From the NCBI GenBank assembly GCA_008638375.1, contig CM018031.1, forward strand, positions 60,194,688 through 60,258,687: DNA of 64,000 nt, given 5' to 3'. Under the pieces are notes generated by a model. The model worked only from the letters and a program-made list of their open reading frames with translations, made no database searches and was not told the origin of the DNA. Source of the DNA: Nyssa sinensis. Lineage: Eukaryota; Streptophyta; Magnoliopsida; Cornales; Nyssaceae. Position numbers and translations under genes: made by a program. Shown here piece after piece: positions 12,074 to 23,597 of this stretch. Position 1 is the first letter of the stretch; every line of letters starts with the position of its first letter.

Positions 12074-15000
12074 TATTTTTTTATCTCTCTTCATTCTTTT
12101 ACTTTTCTGACTTCTCTTCTTCCATATCAAATGGGTCATTAATTATTTAATTATTTTGCTTGTGGTAATACATGGATAATTTAGCCCTGTTTTGGATATT
12201 GCCTTTAAAAGCTGGTTTTCTTCTAAGTAATCTTCAAATTTTAAAATTAATTAGGTGATAAAGGAAATGTCGTAAACTTGGTCAAAAGTAAGATGAAAGT
12301 TGTGATATTTTGGTAATTTTAAAGTTGCTCATCTTTGAATTTCTAGAAATTGTTTTTTAACCCAGTTGCTTCACATTGAGAGTGGTATTTTGCCTTTTAT
12401 TTTTATTTTTTGATAAGTAGATATTCTGCCTTTTATTATTGGTGTGATGTAGAAATATGTAAATTTTTTTATGTTGTTAATTTTTTATTCTTTGATTAAT
12501 TACAGCTTTATGAAGATGATATATGCATCTGTATTTTGGATACAAATCCTCTGAGTCATGGGTAAGGTATCATCTATCTGAGACATAATAAGAAATTGAT
12601 GTTTTTTTTTGCCTTTTCTGTAATTTCTTCTGCTTTAGTTTGAGAAATTCATGATTTTAGGGTTCCTATTTGAAAATGTCAAATTTAATGCTATACTGGT
12701 TACAAACCCATGATGATGTTGCTTGTAAAGTTTTCATGGTTTAGTATTTCATAATACTGAAGAATTTAAACTATACACATGTTTACTTAGGTCTTGATAA
12801 AGCTATTCTATCAGTCTATATGGGCAAACTGAAAGTCGAATGTCACTATAGGCATTGAGGACTTAAGTGCTGGTTTAAGTAAATTAACTTCTATTATCAA
12901 GGAAATATGGTTAATTAGTGCAGATGAAAAGAGTATGTGTATATTTTGCAGAAGACTTTTCAAATAAATTGTCAATTAATTGTAATTCAATTTGCACAAT
13001 TATTACTTGACTAAATCCAATAAAGCATTACCCCAGCTACATGTGGTTGATTATGGGGATCCTATTTGGATGCTTATTCTGAAAATTAATTTGCAAGAGT
13101 GTCCATATCACTGTGGTTTGGATTATCATCTTTCATCTCATGTGGTTGTCTTCCAACATGTGATTCTACATCTTTGGTTGTTAGTAGGTCTCTCTAATTG
13201 ACTATAACATAAAAAATTTCAGGCTTTCTACGTGAAGGTTGAAGCTACCTTCGTAGGACAATCACTTGTTATTGGTTGAAGTTTGAATTAACAGCTATTT
13301 TGAGAATTGGGTAACCTGATTTGATACTGAAATTCCTCCCCCAACCCACCAAAGGGGCAAAAAAGACGTGAATTTGTTCAAACCTACAAGCAGTAACAAT
13401 GAATAAATAGTGAAAAAGAAAGCTCCAGGAATGGCTTAAAGAAATATATGATGAATTAGCAAACCAAAGGTCATGGGTTTCTCTAACAGTAATAAGAAAG
13501 CTTCTTTAATAACATATTGAAGCCTTAAAGGAACTTATAAAAAGGGCTAGTCTGGTGCACGAGGCTCCTGCAGCTGCGAGTCTGGGGAGAGTTAAATGTA
13601 CGCAACCTTACCCCTGTAAGCAGAGAGATTATTTCTGCGACTTGAACCCGCGACCTTCAGGTCACAATGGAGTAACCTTACTGTTGCGCCATGGCCCACC
13701 CTCCCTTAAAGGAACTTATCAAGAAAAGACAAGAAAGTTCAGGAAATGCCTTCCATCTTATGCAAATTATATAGAAATCCCCAAGAAGGGAAAAAGTACT
13801 AGCCCTCTCAAAATTTTAACATCGTTTACTAAACCTCTGCCAAATATAAATGCTTTCGCTGCCCCCCCCCCCCCCCCAAAAAAAAAAAAAAAAATTCTGG
13901 ATGTATCATTGCCATTAGGCCTACACCAGTAAGTTTCCAATTTGCTGGTGACTAGTCCATCTTTTTGTCTCTGTAGAATAGATGCATTTGAACTACAGAA
14001 AAGATGAATTTGAAGAATGGGCAGAGTACTACAAGGCGATCAGGGGGCCTCAACTCGTTAAATAATCACATATATGTTTCTTAGTTATACTTTCTTTAAG
14101 TATCATCCTTGCTTTATAATAATCATATAATCATTTGTGGTTCATTATTTTCATTTTATATATAATTTTTCAATACTGTTTATTATCTGTTAACTGTTCT
14201 TCATAATGTGTTTCATAGGCACTCTCTCATTATCCCAAAGTCTCATTTTTCTTCCTTGCAAGCAACTCCTCCACCTGTGAGTTATTTTCACCATATACCA
14301 CCAATTTGCATTATGTTGTATAGTTATTTTAGTAATTCTTTATACTGAATCAAGTTGTTGTGTTTTTTGATGTGGATTGAGCCAAATGAAATTTTAACTG
14401 ATAGCTTTGTGAGGCAAATGTTGGTCACTTTACAATTGTTATTTATATATGCATGCAAGAATTTTTTTACGAATGGTCCCATAAAATCAAAAATTGAAAT
14501 CATAACACTTCAATTATGTTGATAATGGGAAAATACATTAGTTTTACTGAAAACTCCCAATTTGTTTTTAAGTATTTTCTAGTGTAACAAACAACAATCC
14601 TGGGAATTCCCACTATGGGAAGTACCCTTTGCAAGGCCAATCATTAAAGGCATGGCTAACCAAAAGACATAAAGCATGTGGAAACATGACTTGCGTTGTA
14701 GGATCGTGATGCATTGTGTCAAGTGGATTGGACTCTATGCCTCTAGTTCCGCTCATCACTTTGCCTTTTTTTTTTTGTGGTGGAAGTTGGAACTAACTGT
14801 TTTTGATGATATCTTTCTATAAATAGGCATATTTGAGTATTTTCATTGACTATAGTACATTTGCCTTTGTATTAGCTCGAACACGTCTTTTGACTAGAGT
14901 AAATCAACCATAAAGTAGGTTTTCCACACATTCTTGTTGACGAGACTTGACCATTACAGATAAGCTAGATGAGCTAAATAGAGCTGTGGTATTAATTTGA

Positions 15001-18000
15001 TTTTCCTTGTATCTTTGTTATTTTTTTTCCTGTTAATTGTATTGCGTACTGTAATGGAATGAAGAGTTACTTGAATGCAACTCTATGTTGGTTTATATTA
15101 TGAATTTGAGTGCATGCTCGGTGTATGTGTATTTATTCTGACCAATAGGTTCCAGCTCGGTTGGTATGTCCTCATCCTCTTCATGTTGGAGGTTGAGGGT
15201 TCAAGTCCTCTTAAGGGACAAAGTGTATGTATGATCTACCTATCAAAAAAAAAAAGTGTACGTATTCTTGTGACCCTTATTTCTTATGTGAAAAGACATG
15301 CAAACATATATAAAAGTAATCAGCTTTTTCCAAATGTACTTAAAATAGTTATAGTTGTGTCATTCATATTTTCAATCTTGTTAATACTGTCCTTTAAAAA
15401 AAAAAAATATCGTTTCTGTAATGATATCCAACAAACTAATGATAGCCAATATCATAGGTTTTTTAAAGACTTGCCAAGCCAGTAATAAATAGGGGGCAAT
15501 AAAAGAATTCCTCAAAGAAACCGCCCCTTACATTTTATCTAAGGCAACATTAACTTTCCATCATCTACTGATAATGTCACATTATTATTTAGGGGCATTC
15601 GGTAATAGGTTCTTCACAAAGTGCTTAATTAAGTTAAGGTCCAACCTGAAACATTGTAATCCAAGAAGTCCCTCAATAATTTGTTGACAAAAAATTTTCC
15701 TTTTTATAAAACACGCTCAGCTGCACACTGCAACATCATCTTTTTCTTTTTTAAACTTCAAAATTAAATAAGGTGCAATATATAAATTCCTTTTTTAAAT
15801 AAAAAATATCTATTTGGACTCTAAAAATTGTGATCTATCATAAAAAATCCATATTGCATATGAAATTCTGCACACAAACAAATCATCTTTTAAACAGAGA
15901 AATTTTATTTCACCTGAATTTGATTATCATCTTTTCTTTGTGCACAGAGGAACACAAAACTTTCTTTGTCCACTTGAATTCAATCGTCTTCTTGTCTCCT
16001 CCATGCTGCCTACAAAACTCGATGTGATTGTCTTCTTTCCTTCGAAAGATAATGAAATTTTACCAAGGAATAGAGAAATTTCTCTGTGCACAAAAAAAAA
16101 AAAAAAAACCCACAGAGAAATTTCTGTCCACTTGAATTGATTATTTTCAAATTGCATAAACTTGAGATATGACATGTCCTAGAGAGAGGATAAATCTCAA
16201 AAATTGGCCCTTTGAAGTATTGTTGCCTCTATTTTTTGAATAACCATTCCATAATTTGCTACTCTGACTAGACTAGACTACTACCAACTCCTTTCTTTGC
16301 CATCATTCTCACTCTACTATATTTTTCTCAAACTCCAAAAGTCAAGAGAGAAAAGAAGGGAGGATTGTTTGAAGTGTTGTGTGGGACAATTTTATAGAAA
16401 TTTAGTGAGAGGGAGGCAGACAATTTTAGAGAGAGAGAGAGAGTGTGAGTAATGCTGGAATAATGGATGCAGTGAATCCAAGGACACTGCAAGCTAGGCC
16501 CTTTGAAGGGCACGGAGATCACATGCAGGTCCCAATTCAGATTGATGAATATTGAGGTGGATTCCAAGCGGATGATGTTAGTGGAGGTTGTGATGAGACG
16601 ATGAACAACACCAAAGTGGTGCAAATGAATTCTGAAAGCCCCCGTAAATAACAGTACTGCGCAGAGGTATCGGAATAGTGAGCTTACCATTTTGTTTGAG
16701 GGCAAAGGTTATGTCTTCTCTACAGTCACACCTGAGATGAAGATCGACTAGAGCAAACAATATTCATGTGCAGAGGCGATGGTGATCAGATCTGTAGATC
16801 GAATGTATATTTATTTTAAAGGGGCAGATTTGTCATTAAAAAAATACATAATGCCACCTCATCAAATGTGAACTTGATCTTAGATAATTTAAAAAGTTAG
16901 GGACTTTTCGAGACATAATGTTTTGTCTTGAATCTTAGCTTGTAGACACTTATTCTCAGGGACCTAATAATAATAACTAACTCTATTATTTATACCTGTT
17001 CCAAATTTCCAACTGCATATTTCTATAACAGGATTTCTTGCTCCTCCATCACCTGTTAATCCGTGGCGCTGAAGATTGACCTGAAATTGAAGTTTAAATC
17101 CTTGGTGCTACTTGATTTTTCTTTATGCTACTTACATTTTAAATATAAATCCTACAAAAATTATTATGGCCAACGATTTAGCACACTCTAAATATAATTT
17201 TTGTAGGTTTAAAATTTGTTGGAGCATTAGGAATTTTTGTAAGACTCAGCTGACTACTTGCCAGCCTATGCCTTTTGCCAAAAGTTCAGAACCATAACCT
17301 ATAAATCAGAGTAGGCACTATTCTTGAGGAGAAATAGGTTCTTGTGTTTCAGTCTCAAAATTGTAGGTTGATACTAGATTTTGTAGGCTTCTATTTTCAA
17401 TTTACACATTTCTTTCTGATAACTGATTTATTTTATGCCAAACTCCTCCCACAAAATAATTAATTAAATAAGAAGGTTATGATATTGAAATCAAGTTAAC
17501 ATAGTTGCACATGCAGATTTTTTACATTGTATCATAAAAGCTAAAGCAGCTAAGGGAGGCATTAGGACATCCTCTTATTTGTGGTAACAAGTCTTGAGGT
17601 CTAAGGGTTTGAGGTTTGTGGATGAGCCTCTCTTCCTAATTTAAAAAAAAAATGAAATTTATAAAATTTTACAGACAAATTCAAGACGTATTATTTTCAT
17701 TTATGGGAAACAGTCTAGTTTTTAAAATTGTAATGTATGAGCTGCACACTACTGGTGGTATTGCAAAACTTTGCGGTCTTGGTTCTTCAGTATGCAGAAC
17801 TTTTTTATTTACTTTCCCAGTCTACCTAGCAGTTGAAATCTAAAGCTGTGCCTCTATCTCTGTGTGCGCGCTCGTGCTATTGATTGCAGTCTTGGTTCTT
17901 CTGTATGCAGACCTTCTTTGTCCACTGTCCCAGTCTCTCTAGCAGCCGAGTGCCCTCTGTTGTATGTGCACACACATGCTTGTGTGTGTGCGTGCATGTG

Positions 18001-20703
18001 CACACTATATGATATAGTCTCGAATCTTGATATATTGATATGTAAGGTTTGAGATGTATTCTTCTCCATAATGTTGTACAACATTTGATATAAATATATA
18101 TACTCGTGCAAGGGTGTGGTGCGATGATGATAGATGTTAATCCCAGCTCATTATGAGACCTTCAGCTAGAAGGTCTGGGAATAGATTTCATTTGACATCT
18201 ATCTGAGCTTCTTCATTTTTCTAATTATTTTATTTTATTTTTATATTTTAATTTCATATAATTTTTAAATCGTGGTAAGTTGGTAACTCTTCAAAAAGGA
18301 AAATAATATTGGAGTTGATGTTCCCTATGATGTTCTCGGTCCGACCATGCTAATTCTGATCATTGCATGATTGAGACCTTCTCTATATGATTTTCTGAGG
18401 GAACACTGTTTCTTGTGGTTTGTCTTATCCAAAACGAAAGAAAGAAAGAGAGAGAAAAAAAGCGGGAGATATGCAAAGATCCTTATTGTGCCGTTGACAC
18501 CATCCTTTTCTGTTATCCATATTTCATGATATAAATAATTTGTGGTATATCTAATTCAAAGAAGTTGTCATGCAGGTGGTGGGTGCCATGTGTTCAAAAG
18601 TACCGTTCATTAGCAATGCAGTTATGAAAGCTACTGGTTGTGGTATGTGTTCATGGACAAATGGTTCCTTACTGATGATATAATCATTTTTCCCTCGAAA
18701 TAATGGTGGGGTGTGCAGTTGGGGGGATTTGAAGTATTTGTTAGCTACTTGATTGCCTGACTGTTTTATTTGCGATTGGTTGCTTAAGATAATTCATCAT
18801 TGTGGGAATGAGATTCTTAAAAAGGAATGCTAAGGTTGGGCTGGGTGTATTGCAGACCATGCAAACAAGAATAATGGAAAATTTGGAATTTCATATCGAG
18901 CATGCTTCGGACCTTGTGTAATTATGTCTTGTTTTAATGAATCTCAATTTTATGTTTCTGTAAATGTTTCTTATATTGAAATTTCCAAATTTACTGGACA
19001 TGGGTTGTAGTGGTTGTTCTTAAGTCCTTTTGGGACTGCACATGTGACCTTTAATAGTTCTAGAGTAGTCATATAAGTCGGTGCTTGACGTTTCTAAATT
19101 TTGTTAGTCCTAATTCTAGTATTAGTAGGAGGAGGTAATCTTTCGATTTAGTAGAGTCGAATTTTAGAGTCGCAGCAACAAAAAAGTTAAATTCTAGAGA
19201 ATTGAAGATTGTGTGATGCTGTCCTTAAGGGGTGAAGTGCAAGGGATTCTAGGTGAGAATCCTTAAATATTCTTCTTTTCTTCTTTGGGCTATATGCACC
19301 TCTATTATGCAACCAAGGCTTAATAATAACTCTTTTCAACCTTAAATTCTAGTCTGATGAGCTCAATCCTTTTTCTCTAACAAAGGCTTAACCTTAGCAA
19401 CTGAAACCTACAAAAAAAAAAAAAACAAAAAAGGAAATAACCAAGGCATTGTTCATGGTTCACAGTTCTGGAAGATCCCCTGAACTGACATTATTTGTAC
19501 TTAACTACATGCTTAAAACTCTACCCTACTATGTGCCATCAACCCTAACTTCTTCCTTTACTTTTTTTCAGTGTTTTAAACCCAATCCTTGATTGTCTAT
19601 AATTTCCAATAGCCAATTTCCTAAACAAGCTGTCACTTTTAAAACGAAGCCAATTCCATTCAGTTTCCATCTACAAATCCTACAAACATTTAATCCATTT
19701 TTAGCATTCCATAAGCTAAACCCACAAGGCAATATTATTATTTTTTTCCTCTAAAAAATGCAGCATTTCGTTATTTTGATTAAAAAAATGCGCGGCTTAT
19801 TTGTTTTAGTTGATGAAAACGTAGTGAATTGTGGCAGCTCTTATACAGCTGCAAGGTCAAAGGAAAATAGCAATTTACTAGCACTGTTAGTTCATACTCA
19901 TTAAGACCATTCCCTCATTTCCCAATTAAAATGTGAATGACATCTTCTTTAGTCCTAAGGTGCAGTTTCAATTGCATTAGCCATACTTTCACCTGCCTTA
20001 TCATAAACTATAATTTATGTGGAAGTTCGAATTGTGCAGATTCATTCAACTTGGTGGTTAACAATGGTGCAGCTGCTGGCCAAGTTATATTTCACGTAAG
20101 GTTTTATCGGATTTTAATTTTTGTTATTGCATTTTGTTTTTAAAAAAAAATGATGTTGCTGCTGTTTGTGAACCAAATTCACCAATAAAGCTGTCGCCTG
20201 TTGTCTTGGAAACAGACATCTTTTCATCTTTAGCATTCCAAATTAGAACTAGTAACTAATCCCAACATGGAAGTACTGAAAAACAAATATAAGCAAAAAT
20301 CTCAAATATCATTGATCATGAGACATAGTTATAAGAACCATAATTCAGTTTTGTAGTTTTCTGCGAAGGAAACTGATTAGCTTCTGCTGATTTTCTTATT
20401 TCATGGCGAGTTCAGACACACATCCACATAATTCCTCGTAATGCACATGATTGCTTATGGTCTTCTGAGGTACACACTATTTTCTTGTTAATGTCTCTTT
20501 ATTACTACACGGGGACAAAACAAACTCCTTGGGGTGAGTTATAAAAGTTAGTTGAAATTCTACAGAGTTTGCGCAGGCGTCCCTTACAGTTAGACCAGGA
20601 AACTTTCCAACTTGCTGATCGCATTCAAGAACAATTGGTATTATTCTCAGACAAATCCGAAGATGGCATCAAGGGTCATCGCTGTAGCCTCGTACCGAAC
20701 TAG
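11029..20703 (+). CDS. HINT3: Histidine triad nucleotide-binding protein 3-like (adenylylsulfatase HINT3), complete copy
   Basis: Seven exons: 11029-11223, 12506-12561, 14219-14276, 18576-18642, 20040-20095, 20416-20469 and 20566-20703. They join in frame to 207 codons plus stop, close to Arabidopsis HINT3. The HIT fold is seen as CIFCKIVRGES (about residues 51-61), ILDTNPLSHGH, SDxFN-like DSFNLVVNNG and the active-site triad FHTHIHIIPR. HINT3 proteins hydrolyse adenosine 5'-phosphosulfate or AMP conjugates to AMP; I infer this activity from family membership. The 18-codon upstream ORF at 10972-11028 ends exactly at the ATG. Intron 3 is 4.3 kb and carries a SINE, the right end of the 9.2-kb duplication, a GATA/TIFY gene fragment and snoRNA-like sequences. 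The last exon differs most from Arabidopsis. The start is chosen because it matches the family N terminus MEARRxLA. Confidence 0.93.
13539..13704 (-). mobile_element. Au-type SINE in HINT3 intron 2, copy 2
   Basis: The tandem-duplicate partner of the SINE at 4316-4481, with the same 15-bp flanking duplication at 13524-13538 and 13705-13719. It was carried along by the 9.2-kb duplication and is not a separate insertion. Confidence 0.85.
15150..15255 (+). mobile_element. tRNA-derived SINE with poly-A tail in HINT3 intron 3, copy 2
   Basis: Exact partner of 5940-6045 at an offset of 9210; A and B boxes and poly-A are unchanged. The tandem-duplication unit ends about 30 bp further on. Confidence 0.65.
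16463..16751 (+). pseudogene. Fragment of a ZML/GATA24-type (TIFY-CCT-GATA) transcription-factor gene inside HINT3 intron 3
   Basis: From an ATG at 16463 the frame reads MDAVNPRTLQARPFEGH and PIQIDE, like the N terminus of GATA24/ZML1-type proteins. It then breaks at a TGA near 16553. Further pieces in other frames read DDVSGG and, from about 16676, SELTILFEGKGYVF, which is the start of a TIFY domain. Similarity ends at VTPE, before the end of TIFY; no CCT domain or GATA zinc finger follows. The 100-150 bp before the ATG are GA-rich and look like a 5' UTR. It appears to be a captured first exon or truncated retrocopy, disabled by stops and frame shifts. No poly-A tail or flanking repeat was found to tell which. 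Confidence 0.7.
17773..17946 (+). repeat. Two direct copies of a ~65-bp repeat in HINT3 intron 3
   Basis: TTGCGGTCTTGGTTCTTC at 17773 and TTGCAGTCTTGGTTCTTC at 17884, each followed by TATGCAGA and CCCAGTCT-CTAGCAG; period 111 bp. Downstream lies a (TG/CA)-rich stretch at 17967-18005. Confidence 0.7.
18119..18210 (+). ncRNA. Candidate second box C/D snoRNA, upstream of the snoR53-like one
   Basis: A perfect C box ATGATGA (18124-18130) and D box CTGA (18203-18206) are 72 bp apart. Between them is a hairpin with stem AGACCTTC / GAAGGTCT, and TAGATGT / ACATCTA close the structure inside the boxes. The outer terminal stem is weak and I recognise no rRNA target for the bases before the D box. Plant snoRNAs often come in clusters and a better candidate lies about 110 bp downstream, which is the main support. 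It could equally be a chance hairpin. Confidence 0.35.
18319..18405 (+). ncRNA. Box C/D snoRNA, probable snR53/snoR53Y-type guide for 18S rRNA
   Basis: It sits in HINT3 intron 3, 171 bp before exon 4. A perfect 7-bp terminal stem (TGTTCCC at 18319-18325, GGGAACA at 18399-18405) brackets a C box-like ATGATGT (18327-18333) and a D box CTGA (18395-18398). An internal D' box CTGA is at 18356-18359 and a C'-like TGATTGA at 18368-18374. The ten bases CCATGCTAAT (18345-18354) just before D' are complementary to ATTAGCATGG of plant 18S rRNA. The fifth base upstream of D' faces the A of ATTAG, the site I recall as methylated by yeast snR53 (A796) and plant snoR53Y. The C box deviates in its last base. 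The copy-1 HINT3 gene is cut before this point, so the window has one copy. Confidence 0.75.
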
Positions 20704-21232
20704 TGGAATCATTGATCCCCTGTCCTGTATATTATGTATGCTGTAGTGTGTACCATATAATTATATAGTTCATTCTTTTAGGGAGTATGTTGCCTGCCTT
20801 GCAGAGATGAGTTGCTAGGTTTACTACGAGACAGAGACAGAGAGTTTGCTTCTGATCACGTTACAGATGGTTAACATGGGAACAAACTTTTCTTTTTCCC
20901 TTACCATTTATGTTACACTTGAATCTATCCATCTCATTTTTCATGATATCCACAGCACACACGGTTTTTTTGTTGTTGAATATTTAAGTCCTATATTCAT
21001 CGATTGAACTCTCTTGGTAGTTGAATTTAATCTTTTTATTTTTATTTTTTGGAAGGCCAGTGAATTTTTGAGTTGATAGTATTAAATCTCTATCAACTCC
21101 TCCACCCCTTGCCCCTATGTGGACTTTGAATCTTGTTATTCAATTTGAGAATGAGCAGGTAATATCACTGGATTATTGTCTTCTTTGGCAAATTTAAACT
21201 AGTTAGACTATGGTGGAACCGAGGGCGGGCGG

Positions 21233-21352
21233 GTCTTGGTGCAAGATAATGTTGTTTTATTGTGAGTTGGAAGTTACGAATTTGAGTCACAGAATAGCCT
21301 CTCTATCCACTAAAGTGAGATTGCATATATTTAATCATTCTTAGACCCGGTA
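21233..21352 (+). mobile_element. Diverged Au-type SINE relic between HINT3 and CHIP
   Basis: Same order of blocks as the element at 4316-4481 but strongly mutated: CTTGGTGCAAGATAATG for the A-box region, ACGAATTTGAGTC for the B box, AATAGCCTCT, then AGACCCGG. No target-site duplication seen. Older than the intron-2 copy. Confidence 0.5.
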
Positions 21353-22635
21353 ATAACAAAGAGTTTTGTATACTAAATCTTCAGTAAGCAGTGGTTTGAG
21401 TAGGTCTACCTCAACATTCAATCCAGCTAATCGTACCCAGCTGAAAATATGCAAAGTTTCTGTTGAAGAAAGATAGAAATTTGGTTTAAACAATTAGGTC
21501 ATATTTGGTACGAATGAATCAAATGATTATTTCATGAAATGAAATAAAAACAGAATAGAAATGACTTAGAATAGAATAAGGATTACTTTTCTCGGTTAAA
21601 AGAATGCTTAGAATAATTTTTAATAGAATATTTATTTTAATTTTCAATCATACCAAAAAATAATAAAAAATGAAAAAGTTAAAATGAAAATGAAAATGAA
21701 ATGTCCATTCATTACAATATTTTATCAACCGTCAGCTTGGATTTAAATAATTGGAAAGGAATGGCAGGGATTAAGAGAAAAAAAAGGAAACATTATTTAA
21801 TATTTGGTTTAACAATAATGACTGAGGGAAAGGGGGAGAGGAGCGTAACACATTTCTTAGATTAACTAAAACACCTCACATTATTAAGGAATTTATAAAA
21901 AGGTAGTCCTATTGAATTATTCATTAATACGATAGAAGTTAAAATTACTCTAAAATAAGATTGTTCTAGTAAAAATAGTCTTAAGTTTAGAGTTAAAATA
22001 AGTCAAGTTATTTGAGTTAGGTTTGTGATCGGTTGCACTAAAAACTCATTTAAAATTAGCTCATTATATAAATACGTCAAACTTAAATATATTTTAAAAT
22101 TCATTAATGATTTAGTTTCGTTTAAACTCAACTCAATTCGATAAGATAATAAAAATACTTTAATGTTATATAAAAAGTAAGCTACTCAAAATTGACTTAT
22201 GAATAGTTTGCGTAAAAGTTTTGTTCCAAATCGATTTAAAATATAAATAAATCAAGCTTAAATCATACTTAAAGTCTACTACTTGGTTTATAATTCTACT
22301 TAATCGAAATCGAAAAAGAGTCTACTAGTTCTGAGTATGAAATTTTATGACTTATCGGATTTATAATTCTACTTAACTAGAGTCGAAAAAAAGTCTAGTG
22401 ATCTCCAACATGAAATTTTTTTATAGTCATATAAATCAAATTTAAATATGTGACATATTTTAAATTAACATACTAGACAAAGATTTTCACTTTTTAATTT
22501 TTTTATTTAAAAATTAAAATAAAATATATATCGCATATCTAAATATAATTCTATAATTATGAAAAAAAATTCCATTCCATCTTATCACATGTCTAAATCT
22601 GTTTTGGATGTCACATGTATTCTAATTTTGTTGAC

Positions 22636-22811
22636 CAATAATGCTAAGCTTACTTAAAAACTTTATCAAAAGTATTTATCTTTATGAGTTGGCAGTGTTA
22701 TATTGGTTAAATATCACATCATGATGTAATATCATGTGATATCCAACTAATATAACACTGTCAACTCATAAAGGTAAATAATTTTAATAAAATATGAAGA
22801 TAAGACTAGCA
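22636..22811. mobile_element. Foldback MITE with long inverted arms, 5' of CHIP
   Basis: Nearly the whole 176 bp folds back. The left arm holds ATGAGTTGGCAGTGTTATATT; the right arm is its inverse with a few changes, around ATCATGATGTAATATCATG. Terminal ATGCTAAGCTTAC faces the inverse of GATAAGACTAGCA. Flanking TTGTTGAC occurs at 22628-22635 and 22812-22819, suiting a Mutator-type 8-9 bp duplication. Confidence 0.7.
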
Positions 22812-23597
22812 TTGTTGACACTTGACAAAGAATGATAAGTAAGCAGAGAAGCAATGTCCATATCCACACCAACTAATCCTTCAGTATCTTCCAATCAACA
22901 ACAATTTAATCATCAGCCTCATTTATAATACACTAGAAAAAACAAAGAGAAGATTCTAGATTTCTTTTATTTTAATTTTCAGGTAAAACAAAAGAATCTA
23001 GGCAAGTGGAAGTCTCTGTCTGGCCTAGTAATTTACAGCACTTTGATTGGTCAAGCTAGATTCTGTACAGGAAAGTCACTGAGAAATTTTAACATGAATC
23101 GGTTTCATTTACTTGGTTTATCAATCTACTAATCATATTTTATTTTGTTACATAAATAAATAATATTTTTTTATTTTTATAAATCAAATATTTTATTTAA
23201 ATGAAATCACATTATAATCGAATGACATGCAAAATCAATGAGCCGGTAACGCTAGAAATTCTCAAGGAACTCAAAGCACCGATAAATCCCCAAACCTCGT
23301 ACCACAGTGGCTCAACTAATGTACTCTTGCGTCTGATCGGATCACTGCTCTGTAGGAGGCCTTCGTTTCTATCCTCCTTAGTGGCGAGTCGGCGATTTCT
23401 GTTTTCTCCCTGGAATGAAATGCTCTTGAAAGCTCCCGATACTCCCATCCCGCGGAAACGAGTCGATTCCTCCGTGTCTCTCTCTATATTTCTTTTGTGT
23501 ATCTGTATATATATTTGTGTGTATAGACAAGTGGGAGATCGATAAAGATTATACACACACACACACACACATTACACATATACAAAATATTTTTTAG

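Larger units (their letters stand above)
6077..15283 (+). repeat. Tandem duplication, complete copy 2 (about 9.2 kb)
   Basis: The unit begins inside the kinase gene and ends inside HINT3 intron 3, about 30 bp after a SINE poly-A tract. The first 3.2 kb (6077-9241) have no partner in the window, because their partner lies left of position 1. The two sequences around the break share the short string TTCTTATG, which limits how exactly the junction can be placed. Confidence 0.85.
20704..23597. other. HINT3-CHIP intergenic region
   Basis: Holds the HINT3 3' UTR, an Au SINE relic, AT-rich DNA with AACTCAACTCAATTCG-type hAT fragments near 22130, the foldback element at 22636 and a likely CHIP 5' UTR with a CA run at 23552. 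No further gene seen; the frames at 23201-23568 have no recognisable product. Confidence 0.6.

Noticed and set aside
17540..17650. Possible further SINE ending in an A run
   Set aside because: There is a GGTTTGAGG-like box and poly-A, but the A box and target duplication are not convincing.
23201..23568. 114- and 118-residue frames just upstream of CHIP
   Set aside because: No recognisable product, and they overlap each other on opposite strands in the CHIP leader region.
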